Shown one piece after another: positions 43,648-51,955 of a DNA stretch of 64,000 nt. Positions within the stretch are counted from its first letter, which is position 1. Every line of letters begins with the position of its first letter. This stretch comes from Streptohalobacillus salinus (lineage in GTDB: Bacteria > Bacillota > Bacilli > Bacillales > Amphibacillaceae), in NCBI RefSeq assembly GCF_003201605.1, contig NZ_QJJR01000003.1:124001-188000 (forward strand), given 5' to 3'. A program made the position numbers and the translations under genes. The notes under the pieces are model-generated. The model was not told the origin of the DNA and did not search any database. It worked only from the letters and a program-made list of their open reading frames with translations.

Positions 43648-43890
43648 ATGCCACCTTTATAAAGTACGGACGTACTTTAAATCGTTGTAATCAGATCGAT
43701 AACGTACCAATCTGTGTTTTGTGGTAACGGGGAAACAAAACCCGGTCATGCCTACTCGCCTCTAAAAGGCGCTGTTCAGCATCACTGCATCGAAAAGCCC
43801 ATTCACTTCACACTCATGACTAGTTTTCACCATCCACTAGCTCTCTTCACATGAGGACGTTTAGCTACTTTCTTTTCTGATCGCGCATTT
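43612..43890 (-). ncRNA. Trp T-box leader, distal copy
   Basis: Minus strand. The lower stem GAAAAG/CTTTTC encloses a specifier loop with AGTA on the 5' side and GAA-TGG-G on the 3' side (TGG at plus 43799-43801), the AAGAGAGCTAG distal element, and the T-box variant AAAGGTGGCATAACGG. It ends with its own terminator. It starts about ten bases after the promoter, so the operon must pass two antitermination decisions. Confidence 0.85.
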
Positions 43891-43905
43891 TTTATATGTG
43901 TTCTT

Positions 43906-43934
43906 ATCATAGTATCTCCGGCCCTATTTGTCAA
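43906..43934 (-). promoter_or_regulatory. Promoter of the trp operon
   Basis: Minus-strand TTGACA (plus 43929-43934), exactly 17 bases, TATGAT (plus 43906-43911). Confidence 0.9.
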
Positions 43935-44082
43935 TTAAAATAGCGAATTTTCTAAATATTTAACGCGACATCTTTCATAGTGACTATGCCCGGTGCAGGC
44001 GTTCCTCGTGTTTGATTACTCCAGCAATAAGCTGGTGTTTCTGTCAGTACCTACCTGTTTGACTTCTGCTCATGCGGTACAC

Positions 44083-44628
44083 TTACTGTTCTTCAATCGC
44101 TTCATCAATTTGTTGACCTAAGTGACGACCTGCCGTATCTAACACGACACAAATGGTTGCACCAATGGTTAAGTCTAGCACGTTGACTGGGCCATTCGGT
44201 GTTAACAGATGCACACTATCTGCTTGTTGTAAGGTCGTCGAAACCACCGCTTGATTTTCAGTCTCTGCTTCAATCCAAAAAAAGTCGCGCTTTTCTTTTT
44301 TTACGCGGCCAACACTGACTTCGCGCTCGCCGTTAAGTGAATAAATTGGAATCACGTCACCCGGTTTAATTTCCGTTGCGTAATGGGTCGCTTGACTTAA
44401 CCCCTTAACATACTGGTGGTGTGCTCCGACGTTGACGCGAAACGGTCTTGGCGGATAGGTGTCTGTCTGTCTATTTTCACTAAGAACCGTTACGTAGCCA
44501 TGCCCCGTGTTCCCAACACAAACCCCTTCATCCGCTGCTAGTACATCAATAAAATCTAAACAAACCCTTGTCCCTTGCCCTATTTTTTTAATTTGTGTAA
44601 CTTTAGCATCAACATACGCGTCTACCAT
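44083..44628 (-). CDS. Stand-alone C-terminal domain of type II 3-dehydroquinate synthase (DHQS-II-like)
   Basis: A 181-residue soluble protein. From residue 8 on it follows the C-terminal ~170 residues of archaeal DHQ synthase II (AroB', MJ1249 type): AKVTQIKKIGQGTRVCLDF, GVCVGNTGHGY, PRPFRVNVGAHHQYV, SVGRVKKEKRDFFWIEAE, and the closing GRHLGQQIDEAIEEQ. Full-length enzymes have about 150-190 more residues at the N-terminus. Here the ATG follows AAAGGGGTG and no coding sequence precedes it, so the half protein seems to be the gene's design rather than a truncation at an edge. The missing half carries substrate-binding residues, so classical activity is doubtful. It sits upstream of the trp operon on the same strand, about 700 bases before the trp promoter. 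Its role is unknown; a link to aromatic metabolism is inference. Confidence 0.7.
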   Translation of the reverse strand: MVDAYVDAKVTQIKKIGQGTRVCLDFIDVLAADEGVCVGNTGHGYVTVLSENRQTDTYPPRPFRVNVGAHHQYVKGLSQATHYATEIKPGDVIPIYSLNGEREVSVGRVKKEKRDFFWIEAETENQAVVSTTLQQADSVHLLTPNGPVNVLDLTIGATICVVLDTAGRHLGQQIDEAIEEQ

Positions 44629-44748
44629 TATGAAACACCCCTTTCTAAAAAATAAATAAATCGTGCATAACTAGCAAAAGACGCTTTATTTTTCACTACT
44701 GACCCGTTAAAATTAATAATAGAGTTTACTATTCAGGAGGCAAAAACG

Positions 44749-44889
44749 TTGAGAAAAGGATTATTTGTTGTATTTCTCTTGTTGATCGTCGGTTTCTTCG
44801 TGATTGGTTATCAGATTGAACAAAATGATAGCCAACAATCCAATTTAAATAGTGATCGATCGGTCACACATACGGAAGTATCTATGTAA
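44749..44889 (+). CDS. Small single-pass membrane protein
   Basis: A 46-codon frame started by TTG, with AGGAGG eight bases upstream and a strong terminator directly after it. The product begins with basic MRKG, has one hydrophobic helix (about 5-19) and a polar Gln/Asn/Ser-rich tail likely outside the membrane. No Cys is present, so it is not a lipoprotein. It is divergent from the DHQS-II-like gene. I know no homolog; the good translation and termination signals are the evidence for a gene. Confidence 0.5.
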   Translation: MRKGLFVVFLLLIVGFFVIGYQIEQNDSQQSNLNSDRSVTHTEVSM

Positions 44890-44913
44890 CACCCAGTTTA
44901 TCATACTCAGACT

Positions 44914-44951
44914 AAAATGAGGACCATCGCTCTTGATGCTCCTCATTTTTT
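44914..44951. terminator. Bidirectional terminator
   Basis: Arms AAAATGAGGA/TCCTCATTTT with an inner CATC/GATG pair, then TT. It serves the small plus-strand gene and the convergent flavin reductase gene. Confidence 0.8.
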
Positions 44952-45005
44952 GATGTCCTTATTTTTAGTCCCATTAGCGCTTAGCAATGTTTACTTTCCT
45001 TGCGC

Positions 45006-45632
45006 TTACTCCAAGGTATTGCCTATTGCTGGAATCGGTGACTGCTTCAACAGCTCGGCAAAATAGAGTGTGTTATAGACCAACATCTCAATATGTTTTT
45101 GCGTAAAGCTATTTTGCTTTGCATCCGCATCAATGTACGAAGGACCTGGACCTGCTTCACCAACCCAATAAGCGTCGACATTCGGTGGAATCACAAAACC
45201 AATATGCGTAAGCCCATATAAGACAGAAGCGGCAGATTGTTTCGCCCCATCTTCATTGCCTGTAATTACAACACCGCCTACCTTATTGTAGTAAATCGCT
45301 TGTCCTTTTTCGTTTGTTTCACTACTGCTTCCATATAATCGCTCAATTGCTTTAGTAGCGATACTGCTTTTTTCTCCTAACCAAATCGGCGTACCGATTA
45401 GGAGAATATCCGCTGCTTTTACTTTTTCTAAAATCCCTGGCCATTCATCACCTTCACCTTCATCACCACTAATCCCATAACGGATGTTGTAGTCAGCCAA
45501 GCGAATGCTCTCTGTTTTGGCCCCTTCTTTTTCATAGAGGGCTTTTGCTTCTTCATATAAAGCTTCTGTGTTTGAAACTTCAGAGCTATCCTTTAGCGAC
45601 GCATTTAAAAACAATACCTTTACCTCAGTCAT
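45006..45632 (-). CDS. NADPH-dependent FMN reductase/flavodoxin-fold oxidoreductase
   Basis: A 208-residue protein of the flavodoxin-like NAD(P)H oxidoreductase superfamily. The FMN-phosphate segment is FLNASLKDSSEVSNTEAL (8-25), the second contact GTPIWLGEKSS (near 79-89) and the third TGNEDGAKQSAASVLYGL. It probably reduces quinones, azo compounds or flavins. It is monocistronic and shares a terminator with the small gene. No specific substrate is evident. Confidence 0.8.
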   Translation of the reverse strand: MTEVKVLFLNASLKDSSEVSNTEALYEEAKALYEKEGAKTESIRLADYNIRYGISGDEGEGDEWPGILEKVKAADILLIGTPIWLGEKSSIATKAIERLYGSSSETNEKGQAIYYNKVGGVVITGNEDGAKQSAASVLYGLTHIGFVIPPNVDAYWVGEAGPGPSYIDADAKQNSFTQKHIEMLVYNTLYFAELLKQSPIPAIGNTLE

Positions 45633-45765
45633 TTACCGTTCCTCCTCATAAGCATTTACTTAGCATTACCCGTTTGTCGTTTCACTTAACCATGCTCAAT
45701 GATTTTCCACTCAAGTCACGCCTCTTTCCAAAGAAAGGAACCACCGGCCACTATTCCTCTGCACG

Positions 45766-47352
45766 TTATTCCTCCGCAAACGCCTCTGTGAAATAACTTG
45801 CTAGGTACACAACAGGTGCATTCCAATAAATCGTTATTTCATTTGTCGCAAAACTTTCAAAATGGTCAACAAAACAGGCTTGAGGTGCAGCCATTTTAAT
45901 CTGTTCCTGTGCATAGGGATCTTCTAAATTTTTGTTCGGTCCACCTGAGACAAATCCTGGTACTGGTTCATTTACCCCGAGATGCATTTGCGGACGGTAA
46001 TGTGGAAACAAAACACTGTTCGCGCCAAACCCCGTCACATAACTCTTACCTAAAATGTTCTTACCCAGCAAATAATCAAAATGATCCAGCGCTGCTTGTT
46101 CATAACGCGCGTCACCAAAGCACTGATAAGCAAGTATAAATTGAATCGCTTGATTTGCCACTTCCATATTACTTCCCCAAATAAAATCTTCTCGGCGCAT
46201 GGCCAGTTTAAAGCCACTTGCCTTGATAACCTCAAGACGCTGATCAACCGTAGCGCTTAATCGGGTCAAAATATCTTGGTAAATGGGTTCATTTCGGTCA
46301 GCTTTCGGATTTTTCAAATAACTGATGCTGCCATACCCACTCATATCAACCCAGCCTAAGTGAAGGGGATCTGCTAATTTAGCGTACAGCGTTTTAAAGA
46401 CCGTCAGGTAGCGTGAATCGCCAGTTGTCCGATACAACGTAGCGCTTGCCCAGTAAGTCTCATCTAGACAAGAGGGATCGCCATATTCGCCCGTTGAAAT
46501 CGAAGGTGGATTAACAAAGGGCGCTAGGCCCCCTTGTTCTAACCGGTCAAAAGCTTTAATTGCCGCCTCAAGAAGTCGATCACTATAGTCAGCAAGGTAT
46601 GGCTTAAAGACACGGGCTGCATCAGCTAATGTTGCCGCAAAACTTGCGGTAGCTGTATCGGAGACTGGCGAAAGAACAAGTCGCATCGTATCAGCTTCGG
46701 GATGTCTATCAAAGGGAGGGAATTGTTCTGTCGTCACTTTATGATAAACGGCCCCGTCCGCACGCTGACACTTCAACAAGAAGTCCAGTTCGACCTTCAC
46801 TTCCTCAAGGAGATAAGGCAGCCCAGTGGTTCCAGATTGATTCCGGTAGCGATCCGAAAAGTCATCAAACGTTAATAATAAATCAGCAATTGCTTTCCCC
46901 GCTGCAACCACATACTTGCCGTAGTCACCCGCATCATGCCAACCCCCACTCACATCGACCATTTCTGTTGGGTTGTCATATACAATCGCTTTGGCCGTGT
47001 GGCAAGGGCCATGATGGTATAGCCCAGCGGCCGCTTTAGGTAAGGTCTCACCGCAGCGCAAATAGTAAAATGCACGCAGAAGCGCTTGGGTAACTGCTTC
47101 AAAAGGATTCGCACTGACGGTAATTTCGTACGCTTGCTTATTCTGGGTGATGGTATATTGACCCGGGTCAAGTCCGAGCTCTACGCTGTAAATGGACGTC
47201 GCGCTCGTCGCGTCGTAGACAGGACCTTCTGGCACTAACGTTTTGAGCATGGCTTTGTCTTTTTGTTGATGGATATGAACCGGGCTCGCTGTTGTTGCGA
47301 TGACCCGTTGCTGTTTTCCTTTTAAAAACCCTACTTGATTCATCATTAACAT
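45766..47352 (-). CDS. Family 9 glycoside hydrolase, cytosolic
   Basis: A 528-residue GH9 protein. An N-terminal Ig-like domain (about 1-85) precedes the (alpha/alpha)6 catalytic domain. The catalytic base pair is in GGWHDAGDYGKY (Asp140 and Asp143) and the acid Glu505 in TNEITIYWNAP; GYGSISYL and FVSGGPNKN are also family marks. There is no signal peptide, unlike extracellular cellulases, so it likely acts on imported oligosaccharides as an exo-glucosidase or glucosaminidase. It lies downstream of a GH1 6-phospho-glycosidase gene but a terminator separates them. Confidence 0.88.
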   Translation of the reverse strand: MLMMNQVGFLKGKQQRVIATTASPVHIHQQKDKAMLKTLVPEGPVYDATSATSIYSVELGLDPGQYTITQNKQAYEITVSANPFEAVTQALLRAFYYLRCGETLPKAAAGLYHHGPCHTAKAIVYDNPTEMVDVSGGWHDAGDYGKYVVAAGKAIADLLLTFDDFSDRYRNQSGTTGLPYLLEEVKVELDFLLKCQRADGAVYHKVTTEQFPPFDRHPEADTMRLVLSPVSDTATASFAATLADAARVFKPYLADYSDRLLEAAIKAFDRLEQGGLAPFVNPPSISTGEYGDPSCLDETYWASATLYRTTGDSRYLTVFKTLYAKLADPLHLGWVDMSGYGSISYLKNPKADRNEPIYQDILTRLSATVDQRLEVIKASGFKLAMRREDFIWGSNMEVANQAIQFILAYQCFGDARYEQAALDHFDYLLGKNILGKSYVTGFGANSVLFPHYRPQMHLGVNEPVPGFVSGGPNKNLEDPYAQEQIKMAAPQACFVDHFESFATNEITIYWNAPVVYLASYFTEAFAEE

Positions 47353-47421
47353 GTGGCGCTTCCTCTTTTCAATTAAATATTTTCAAGTGAGCTGGCATAC
47401 CAGGTTTTTGTGATTAAAACT

Positions 47422-47452
47422 GACGCCTCTGAATCAATGATTCAGAGGCGTC
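47422..47452 (-). terminator. Terminator after the GH1 gene
   Basis: Fifteen-base arms GACGCCTCTGAATCA/TGATTCAGAGGCGTC with a loop of one to three bases, TTTTAAT on the minus strand. Confidence 0.8.
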
Positions 47453-47458
47453 TGTAAA

Positions 47459-48889
47459 TTAAAGACCGTTTCGTTCAATCACATCTTTATACCAATAATA
47501 GCTTTTCTTCTTGATCCGTCGTAAATCTTTCGGTCCGTCTTCGTCACGGTTAATGTAAACAAAACCATAACGCTTTTGATAGCCATTAAGCCAACTTAAC
47601 AAGTCTGTAAATGACCAGGTGCAGTAACCCAATACCTCAACACCATCACTAATCGCATGTTGAATTTGATCCACATGACTCTTTAAGAACGCAATTCGAT
47701 AATCATCGTTTACGGTATCATCCTCGAGTAAGGTATCAAAAGCACCCAGCCCGTTTTCAGTAATTAAGATAGGCAAGTGATAACGGCTTTGGATCCGACG
47801 TAAAGCAATCCGCAATCCCTTTGGATCAATGGTCCAATCCCAATCCGTCGTCTCAAGGTAAGGGTTTTGTACCATCTTAAACAACCCTTGATTGCCTGAT
47901 TCTTGTTGCGATCCTTTTTTACCTGTTGTATTCATACCAGCTTCTCCAACACCATCAAGTGGATTGTGTTTCACGGTAGCTGTCTGATAATAGTTTAAGC
48001 CCATGAAGTCAGGTTTTTGTGATTGAAGTAATGCCATGTCACCTGCTTCAATCGTAGGCGCTAGCCCTTCACGTTCTAAATAGTTAAAGATCGCTTCAGG
48101 ATAGGTCCCCCATGCGTAAATGTCCATCCACCAATGCGCATTCATGCTTTCAGCATTCTCTGCTGCTAAAACATGGTCTGGGTCTGCGTCATACGGGTAG
48201 ATCGGGGTATAGGCAAAGCTCGGTCCAATTTTACCGTCTTGAACCACTTCACGAAACGCTTTAATGACTGATGCGTTCGCAAGGTTCGCAATATGATTCG
48301 CTTGATACATCCGTTTTAAATCTTTCACACCCGGGGGATGCAGGGCCTTTTGATAACCTAACCCAATAAAGATGTTCTGTTCATTCAGCGTGACCCAGTG
48401 CTTAACCCGGTCACCGAAGCGTTCAAATAACACGCGACAATAATTTGTAAAGTCCGCAATGATCTCGCGCGACTCCCACGCACCGTAAGCATCCATCAGT
48501 GCTTGCGGGACATCCCAGTGGTAGACCGTTACCAACGGTTCAATGTCATGCTTGATCAATTCATTAATCAAGGCATCATAAAAAGCAATCCCTTGTTCGT
48601 TGACCTCACCCTTACCTTCCGGAAAAATACGGCTCCAGGCAATTGAAAAACGATATGCTTTCAAGCCCTGTTCCTTCATTAGTTGAACATCTTCCTGATA
48701 ACGGTGATAATGATCCACCGCCACATCTCCATTTGTGTCTTTAAATGTTGTTCCCGGTATTTTCGTGTAGACATCCCATACCGATGGCCCTTTCCCTGCT
48801 TCATCATGGGCTCCTTCAATTTGATAGGCTGCCGACGCTGATCCCCATAAAAAGTCTTTTGGAAATGGTGTTAATTGCTGATGTTCCAT
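47459..48889 (-). CDS. Family 1 glycoside hydrolase, 6-phospho-beta-glycosidase type
   Basis: A 476-residue (beta/alpha)8 enzyme. The acid/base Glu170 is in TLNEQN, the nucleophile Glu378 in ITENGLG. The phosphate-recognition set known from LacG (Ser, then Lys at +7 and Tyr at +9) is present as Ser432, Lys439 and Tyr441 in LLSWLNGYQKRYGF, so the substrate should be a PTS-phosphorylated disaccharide. Trp follows the Ser, a residue linked with acceptance of 6-phospho-galactosides; most 6-phospho-beta-glucosidases have a smaller one. No PTS gene is in the window. It acts in the cytosol, and its neighbour is the GH9 gene. Confidence 0.85.
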   Translation of the reverse strand: MEHQQLTPFPKDFLWGSASAAYQIEGAHDEAGKGPSVWDVYTKIPGTTFKDTNGDVAVDHYHRYQEDVQLMKEQGLKAYRFSIAWSRIFPEGKGEVNEQGIAFYDALINELIKHDIEPLVTVYHWDVPQALMDAYGAWESREIIADFTNYCRVLFERFGDRVKHWVTLNEQNIFIGLGYQKALHPPGVKDLKRMYQANHIANLANASVIKAFREVVQDGKIGPSFAYTPIYPYDADPDHVLAAENAESMNAHWWMDIYAWGTYPEAIFNYLEREGLAPTIEAGDMALLQSQKPDFMGLNYYQTATVKHNPLDGVGEAGMNTTGKKGSQQESGNQGLFKMVQNPYLETTDWDWTIDPKGLRIALRRIQSRYHLPILITENGLGAFDTLLEDDTVNDDYRIAFLKSHVDQIQHAISDGVEVLGYCTWSFTDLLSWLNGYQKRYGFVYINRDEDGPKDLRRIKKKSYYWYKDVIERNGL

Positions 48890-49022
48890 CTGTTAGCCTC
48901 CTCTTTCGTAACTTAACCATAACTTTAAATATCTATATATTTAACTTAATTCAGACGACGGATAAAGTCAACCTAAAAAATACGTGGTTCCTTTGATAGA
49001 ACCACGCTTTCTTTAAGTTCAC

Positions 49023-49580
49023 TTAATTTAGATGATCAATCCGTGCTTCTAAATCAATTCTCGGTAATGTTTTCGGTACTTTTTTCGGGTAACCCATTTG
49101 AAGCATCCCAACAAATTTCTCGCCCGGTTTAATACCGATTAAGTCACGGAACGGTTCGGTCTCGGTTAATGGACCTGTTTTCCAAATCAAGCCAAGCCCG
49201 CGTTCCCAGCCGATTAAGCTTAAGTTATGAATAATCAGACTCGTTGAAGCATAATCTTCTTCGCGACGCTTCAAGAGATGACTCTCACCCATAAAGACCA
49301 TCAGATAAACGGGAACTTGATCAAAGGTTTCGTACGCTTTTTGGTACGCTCGTGTTTTATCTTCACCGGTTTTCCCTTTAGCCATAAATGTACCCGCCAA
49401 TTCAGCAAGCTGTGATTTGGTCTCACCTGTAATGATTGTAAAGCGCCACGGTTGCGTCATTTTATGGTTCGGTACAAAAGCAGCTGTCTTTAGCATCGCT
49501 TTAATCTCCTCAACAGCGACCGGTTTATCTTCAAACAACGAGATTGAGCGTCGTTCTTTAATGAGTTGTTCAATGTTCAT
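49023..49580 (-). CDS. Nitroreductase family protein (YdjA/TdsD-like)
   Basis: A 185-residue FMN protein. Flavin-phosphate motif RRSISLF (11-17), FVPNHKMTQPWRF (34-46) and GYPKKVPKTLPR near the C-terminus mark the small, YdjA-like branch of nitroreductases. It is distinct from the larger member at 27 kb. The start follows GGAGAG; convergent neighbours are absent, and the galK promoter lies directly upstream on the other strand. Confidence 0.85.
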   Translation of the reverse strand: MNIEQLIKERRSISLFEDKPVAVEEIKAMLKTAAFVPNHKMTQPWRFTIITGETKSQLAELAGTFMAKGKTGEDKTRAYQKAYETFDQVPVYLMVFMGESHLLKRREEDYASTSLIIHNLSLIGWERGLGLIWKTGPLTETEPFRDLIGIKPGEKFVGMLQMGYPKKVPKTLPRIDLEARIDHLN

Positions 49581-49667
49581 AGCGATTCTCTCCTTTTTCT
49601 CTTAACTGTTAGAGGTATTATAGCAAATTTTCTGACAAAACTCAGCAAATTCGCTTACAGCTTCTTA

Positions 49668-49696
49668 TTGCAAAAGCCATCGGAACATGCTATTCT
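49668..49696 (+). promoter_or_regulatory. Promoter of the gal operon
   Basis: TTGCAA (49668-49673), 17-base spacer, TATTCT (49691-49696). Just downstream an imperfect AT-rich repeat (TTAGTAAATTAA and TTAATTAAGTACTGA) may be a GalR-type operator. Confidence 0.6.
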
Positions 49697-49763
49697 ATAA
49701 ATAGTTAGTAAATTAATTTAATTAAGTACTGATATACCAATAAAACCTTTTGAAAGGAATGTG

Positions 49764-50954
49764 ATGAACATGGAAACACAAACATTAATGACGCGTTTTA
49801 CTGAAGTTTTTGGCAAAGGAGGCGAACCTGCCCTGTTCTTTGCACCTGGACGGATTAATTTAATCGGGGAACATACCGATTATAATGGCGGCTATGTCTT
49901 CCCGGCTTCGATCTCGTTTGGCACTTATGCCGTCGCAAGAAAACGAAGTGACCGTAAACTCCAATTTTATTCAATGAATTTTGACAATCTTGGTGTGATT
50001 GAATCATCACTTGACGGACTTGCCTATCAAAAAAGTGACAATTGGGCGAACTACCCGAAAGGTATGACAAAGTTATTTATCGACAATGGTTTTTCAATCG
50101 AAAACGGTTATGATATTCTCTTTTTTGGAAACATTCCTAACGGTGCCGGGCTTTCATCCTCCGCTTCAATTGAACTGGCAACGGGCGTTATGTTAGAAAC
50201 ATTGTTTGATTTAACCATTGACCGTGTTGAGATGGTGAAACTGGGCCAGAAAGTTGAGAACCAGTACATTGGCGTCAACAGTGGAATCATGGATCAATTT
50301 GCGATCGGCATGGGGAAAGAAAATCATGCGATATTATTAGATTGTAATACCCTTGACTACAAATACGCCCCAATTGATCTGGGTGAATATGTTATTATGA
50401 TAATGAACACAAATAAACGACGTGAACTTGCCGATTCAAAATATAACGAGCGGCGTAGCCAATGTGAGTCGGCCCTAAAAGACTTACAAACAGAGCTAGC
50501 CATCGCTAGTTTAGGGGAATTGTCCATTGCCGAATTCGAAGCTAACAAACATTTAATCAGCTCTGAGGTGGAACAGAAACGGGCCAAACATGCCGTCTAC
50601 GAAAACCAACGGACAAAAGATGCTTTTGATCGCTTACACGAAAATGATTTAGAAGCAGTGGGGGCACTACTTAACCAATCCCATAAATCATTGCAATATG
50701 ATTATGAAGTGACCGGGATTGAACTCGACACCCTAGCTGAAACGGCTTGGCAACAAGATGGCGTATTAGGCGCACGAATGACCGGTGCTGGTTTTGGTGG
50801 TTGCGCAATTGCCTTAGTTGAAAAAGCAAAAGTTGATCAAGTCAAAACAAATATTGATAAAACGTATACTGAAAAAATTGGTTATGCCCCAACATTCTAT
50901 GAAGCAACGATTGGTGATGGTGCAAAAGCACTGACACATGAAGGAGGACGTTAA
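49764..50954 (+). CDS. galK: Galactokinase
   Basis: A ~396-residue GHMP kinase that phosphorylates galactose to galactose-1-phosphate, the first Leloir step in the cytosol. The galactokinase signature [16 protein letters not shown] is near 28-43, the GHMP ATP loop [13 protein letters not shown] near 120-132, and [14 protein letters not shown] near the C-terminus. AAAGGA lies five bases before the ATG at 49764; a second ATG six bases later is possible. It is first in galKETM. Confidence 0.96.
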   Translation: MNMETQTLMTRFTEVFGKGGEPALFFAPGRINLIGEHTDYNGGYVFPASISFGTYAVARKRSDRKLQFYSMNFDNLGVIESSLDGLAYQKSDNWANYPKGMTKLFIDNGFSIENGYDILFFGNIPNGAGLSSSASIELATGVMLETLFDLTIDRVEMVKLGQKVENQYIGVNSGIMDQFAIGMGKENHAILLDCNTLDYKYAPIDLGEYVIMIMNTNKRRELADSKYNERRSQCESALKDLQTELAIASLGELSIAEFEANKHLISSEVEQKRAKHAVYENQRTKDAFDRLHENDLEAVGALLNQSHKSLQYDYEVTGIELDTLAETAWQQDGVLGARMTGAGFGGCAIALVEKAKVDQVKTNIDKTYTEKIGYAPTFYEATIGDGAKALTHEGGR

Positions 50955-50956
50955 CG

Positions 50957-51955
50957 ATGAACATATTAGTACTCGGAGGCGCCGGTTATATCGGCTCACA
51001 CGCTGTATACCAATTAATTGAACAGAACCATGAGGTCATTGTGATTGATAACTTGCAAACAGGACACCGAGATGCCATCCATCCCGATGCCCGCTTTTAT
51101 CCCGGTGACATTCGTGATTTAGATTTCTTACGTGATGTTTTCAGCAATGAATCGATCGATGCCGTCGTTCACTTTGCTGCCAATTCACTTGTAGGTGAAT
51201 CAATGGAAGACCCACTTAAATACTTTGATAACAATGTGTACGGCACTCAAGTGCTCCTACAGGCGATGCAAGAATTTGATGTGAAGAAAATTGTCTTCTC
51301 ATCAACGGCAGCCACTTACGGTGAACCGACACAAATTCCGATCACTGAAGAAATGCCCACGGTACCTACGAACACCTATGGTGAAACAAAACTGACGATG
51401 GAGAAGATGATGCACTGGTGTGAAAAAGCTTTCGGTTTGAAATATGTCTCCTTACGTTACTTTAATGTTGCCGGCGCAAGAGAAGATGCGGCGATTGGTG
51501 AAGACCATGACCCTGAAACGCATTTGATTCCAATTGTCTTGCAAGTTGCCCTCGGTCAACGCGAAGCAATCACGATTTATGGTGATGACTATCCAACCGA
51601 AGACGGAACCTGTATCCGTGATTATATTCACGTCGAAGACTTAATTGATGCCCACATTTTGGCTGTCAACTACCTTGTTGAGGGCGGCGAAAGTAATGTC
51701 TTTAACTTAGGAAGTTCACAAGGATTTAGCGTCAAACAAATTGTTGATGCTGCTAGAGCAGTGACAGGTGACCCGATCAAAGCCATTGTTGGTCCACGTC
51801 GTGCAGGCGATCCGAGTACACTGATCGCTCTCAGTGATAAAGCACGTCACACGCTCGGTTGGTCACCAAGACGGACCGAAATTAACCGCATCCTTACCGA
51901 TGCGTGGCGCTGGCACAGCAAACGGCCACACGGCTATGAGGAGGACCCTTCATGA
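50957..51955 (+). CDS. galE: UDP-glucose 4-epimerase
   Basis: A 332-residue short-chain dehydrogenase-type epimerase. NAD motif [10 protein letters not shown] (7-16), Ser in SSTAATYG, Tyr-x3-Lys in TYGETK near 147-151, and the C-terminal RRAGDPSTL. It recycles UDP-galactose to UDP-glucose and can also feed UDP-galactose to the galactofuranose mutase at 16 kb. It starts two bases after galK and overlaps galT by four. Confidence 0.96.
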   Translation: MNILVLGGAGYIGSHAVYQLIEQNHEVIVIDNLQTGHRDAIHPDARFYPGDIRDLDFLRDVFSNESIDAVVHFAANSLVGESMEDPLKYFDNNVYGTQVLLQAMQEFDVKKIVFSSTAATYGEPTQIPITEEMPTVPTNTYGETKLTMEKMMHWCEKAFGLKYVSLRYFNVAGAREDAAIGEDHDPETHLIPIVLQVALGQREAITIYGDDYPTEDGTCIRDYIHVEDLIDAHILAVNYLVEGGESNVFNLGSSQGFSVKQIVDAARAVTGDPIKAIVGPRRAGDPSTLIALSDKARHTLGWSPRRTEINRILTDAWRWHSKRPHGYEEDPS

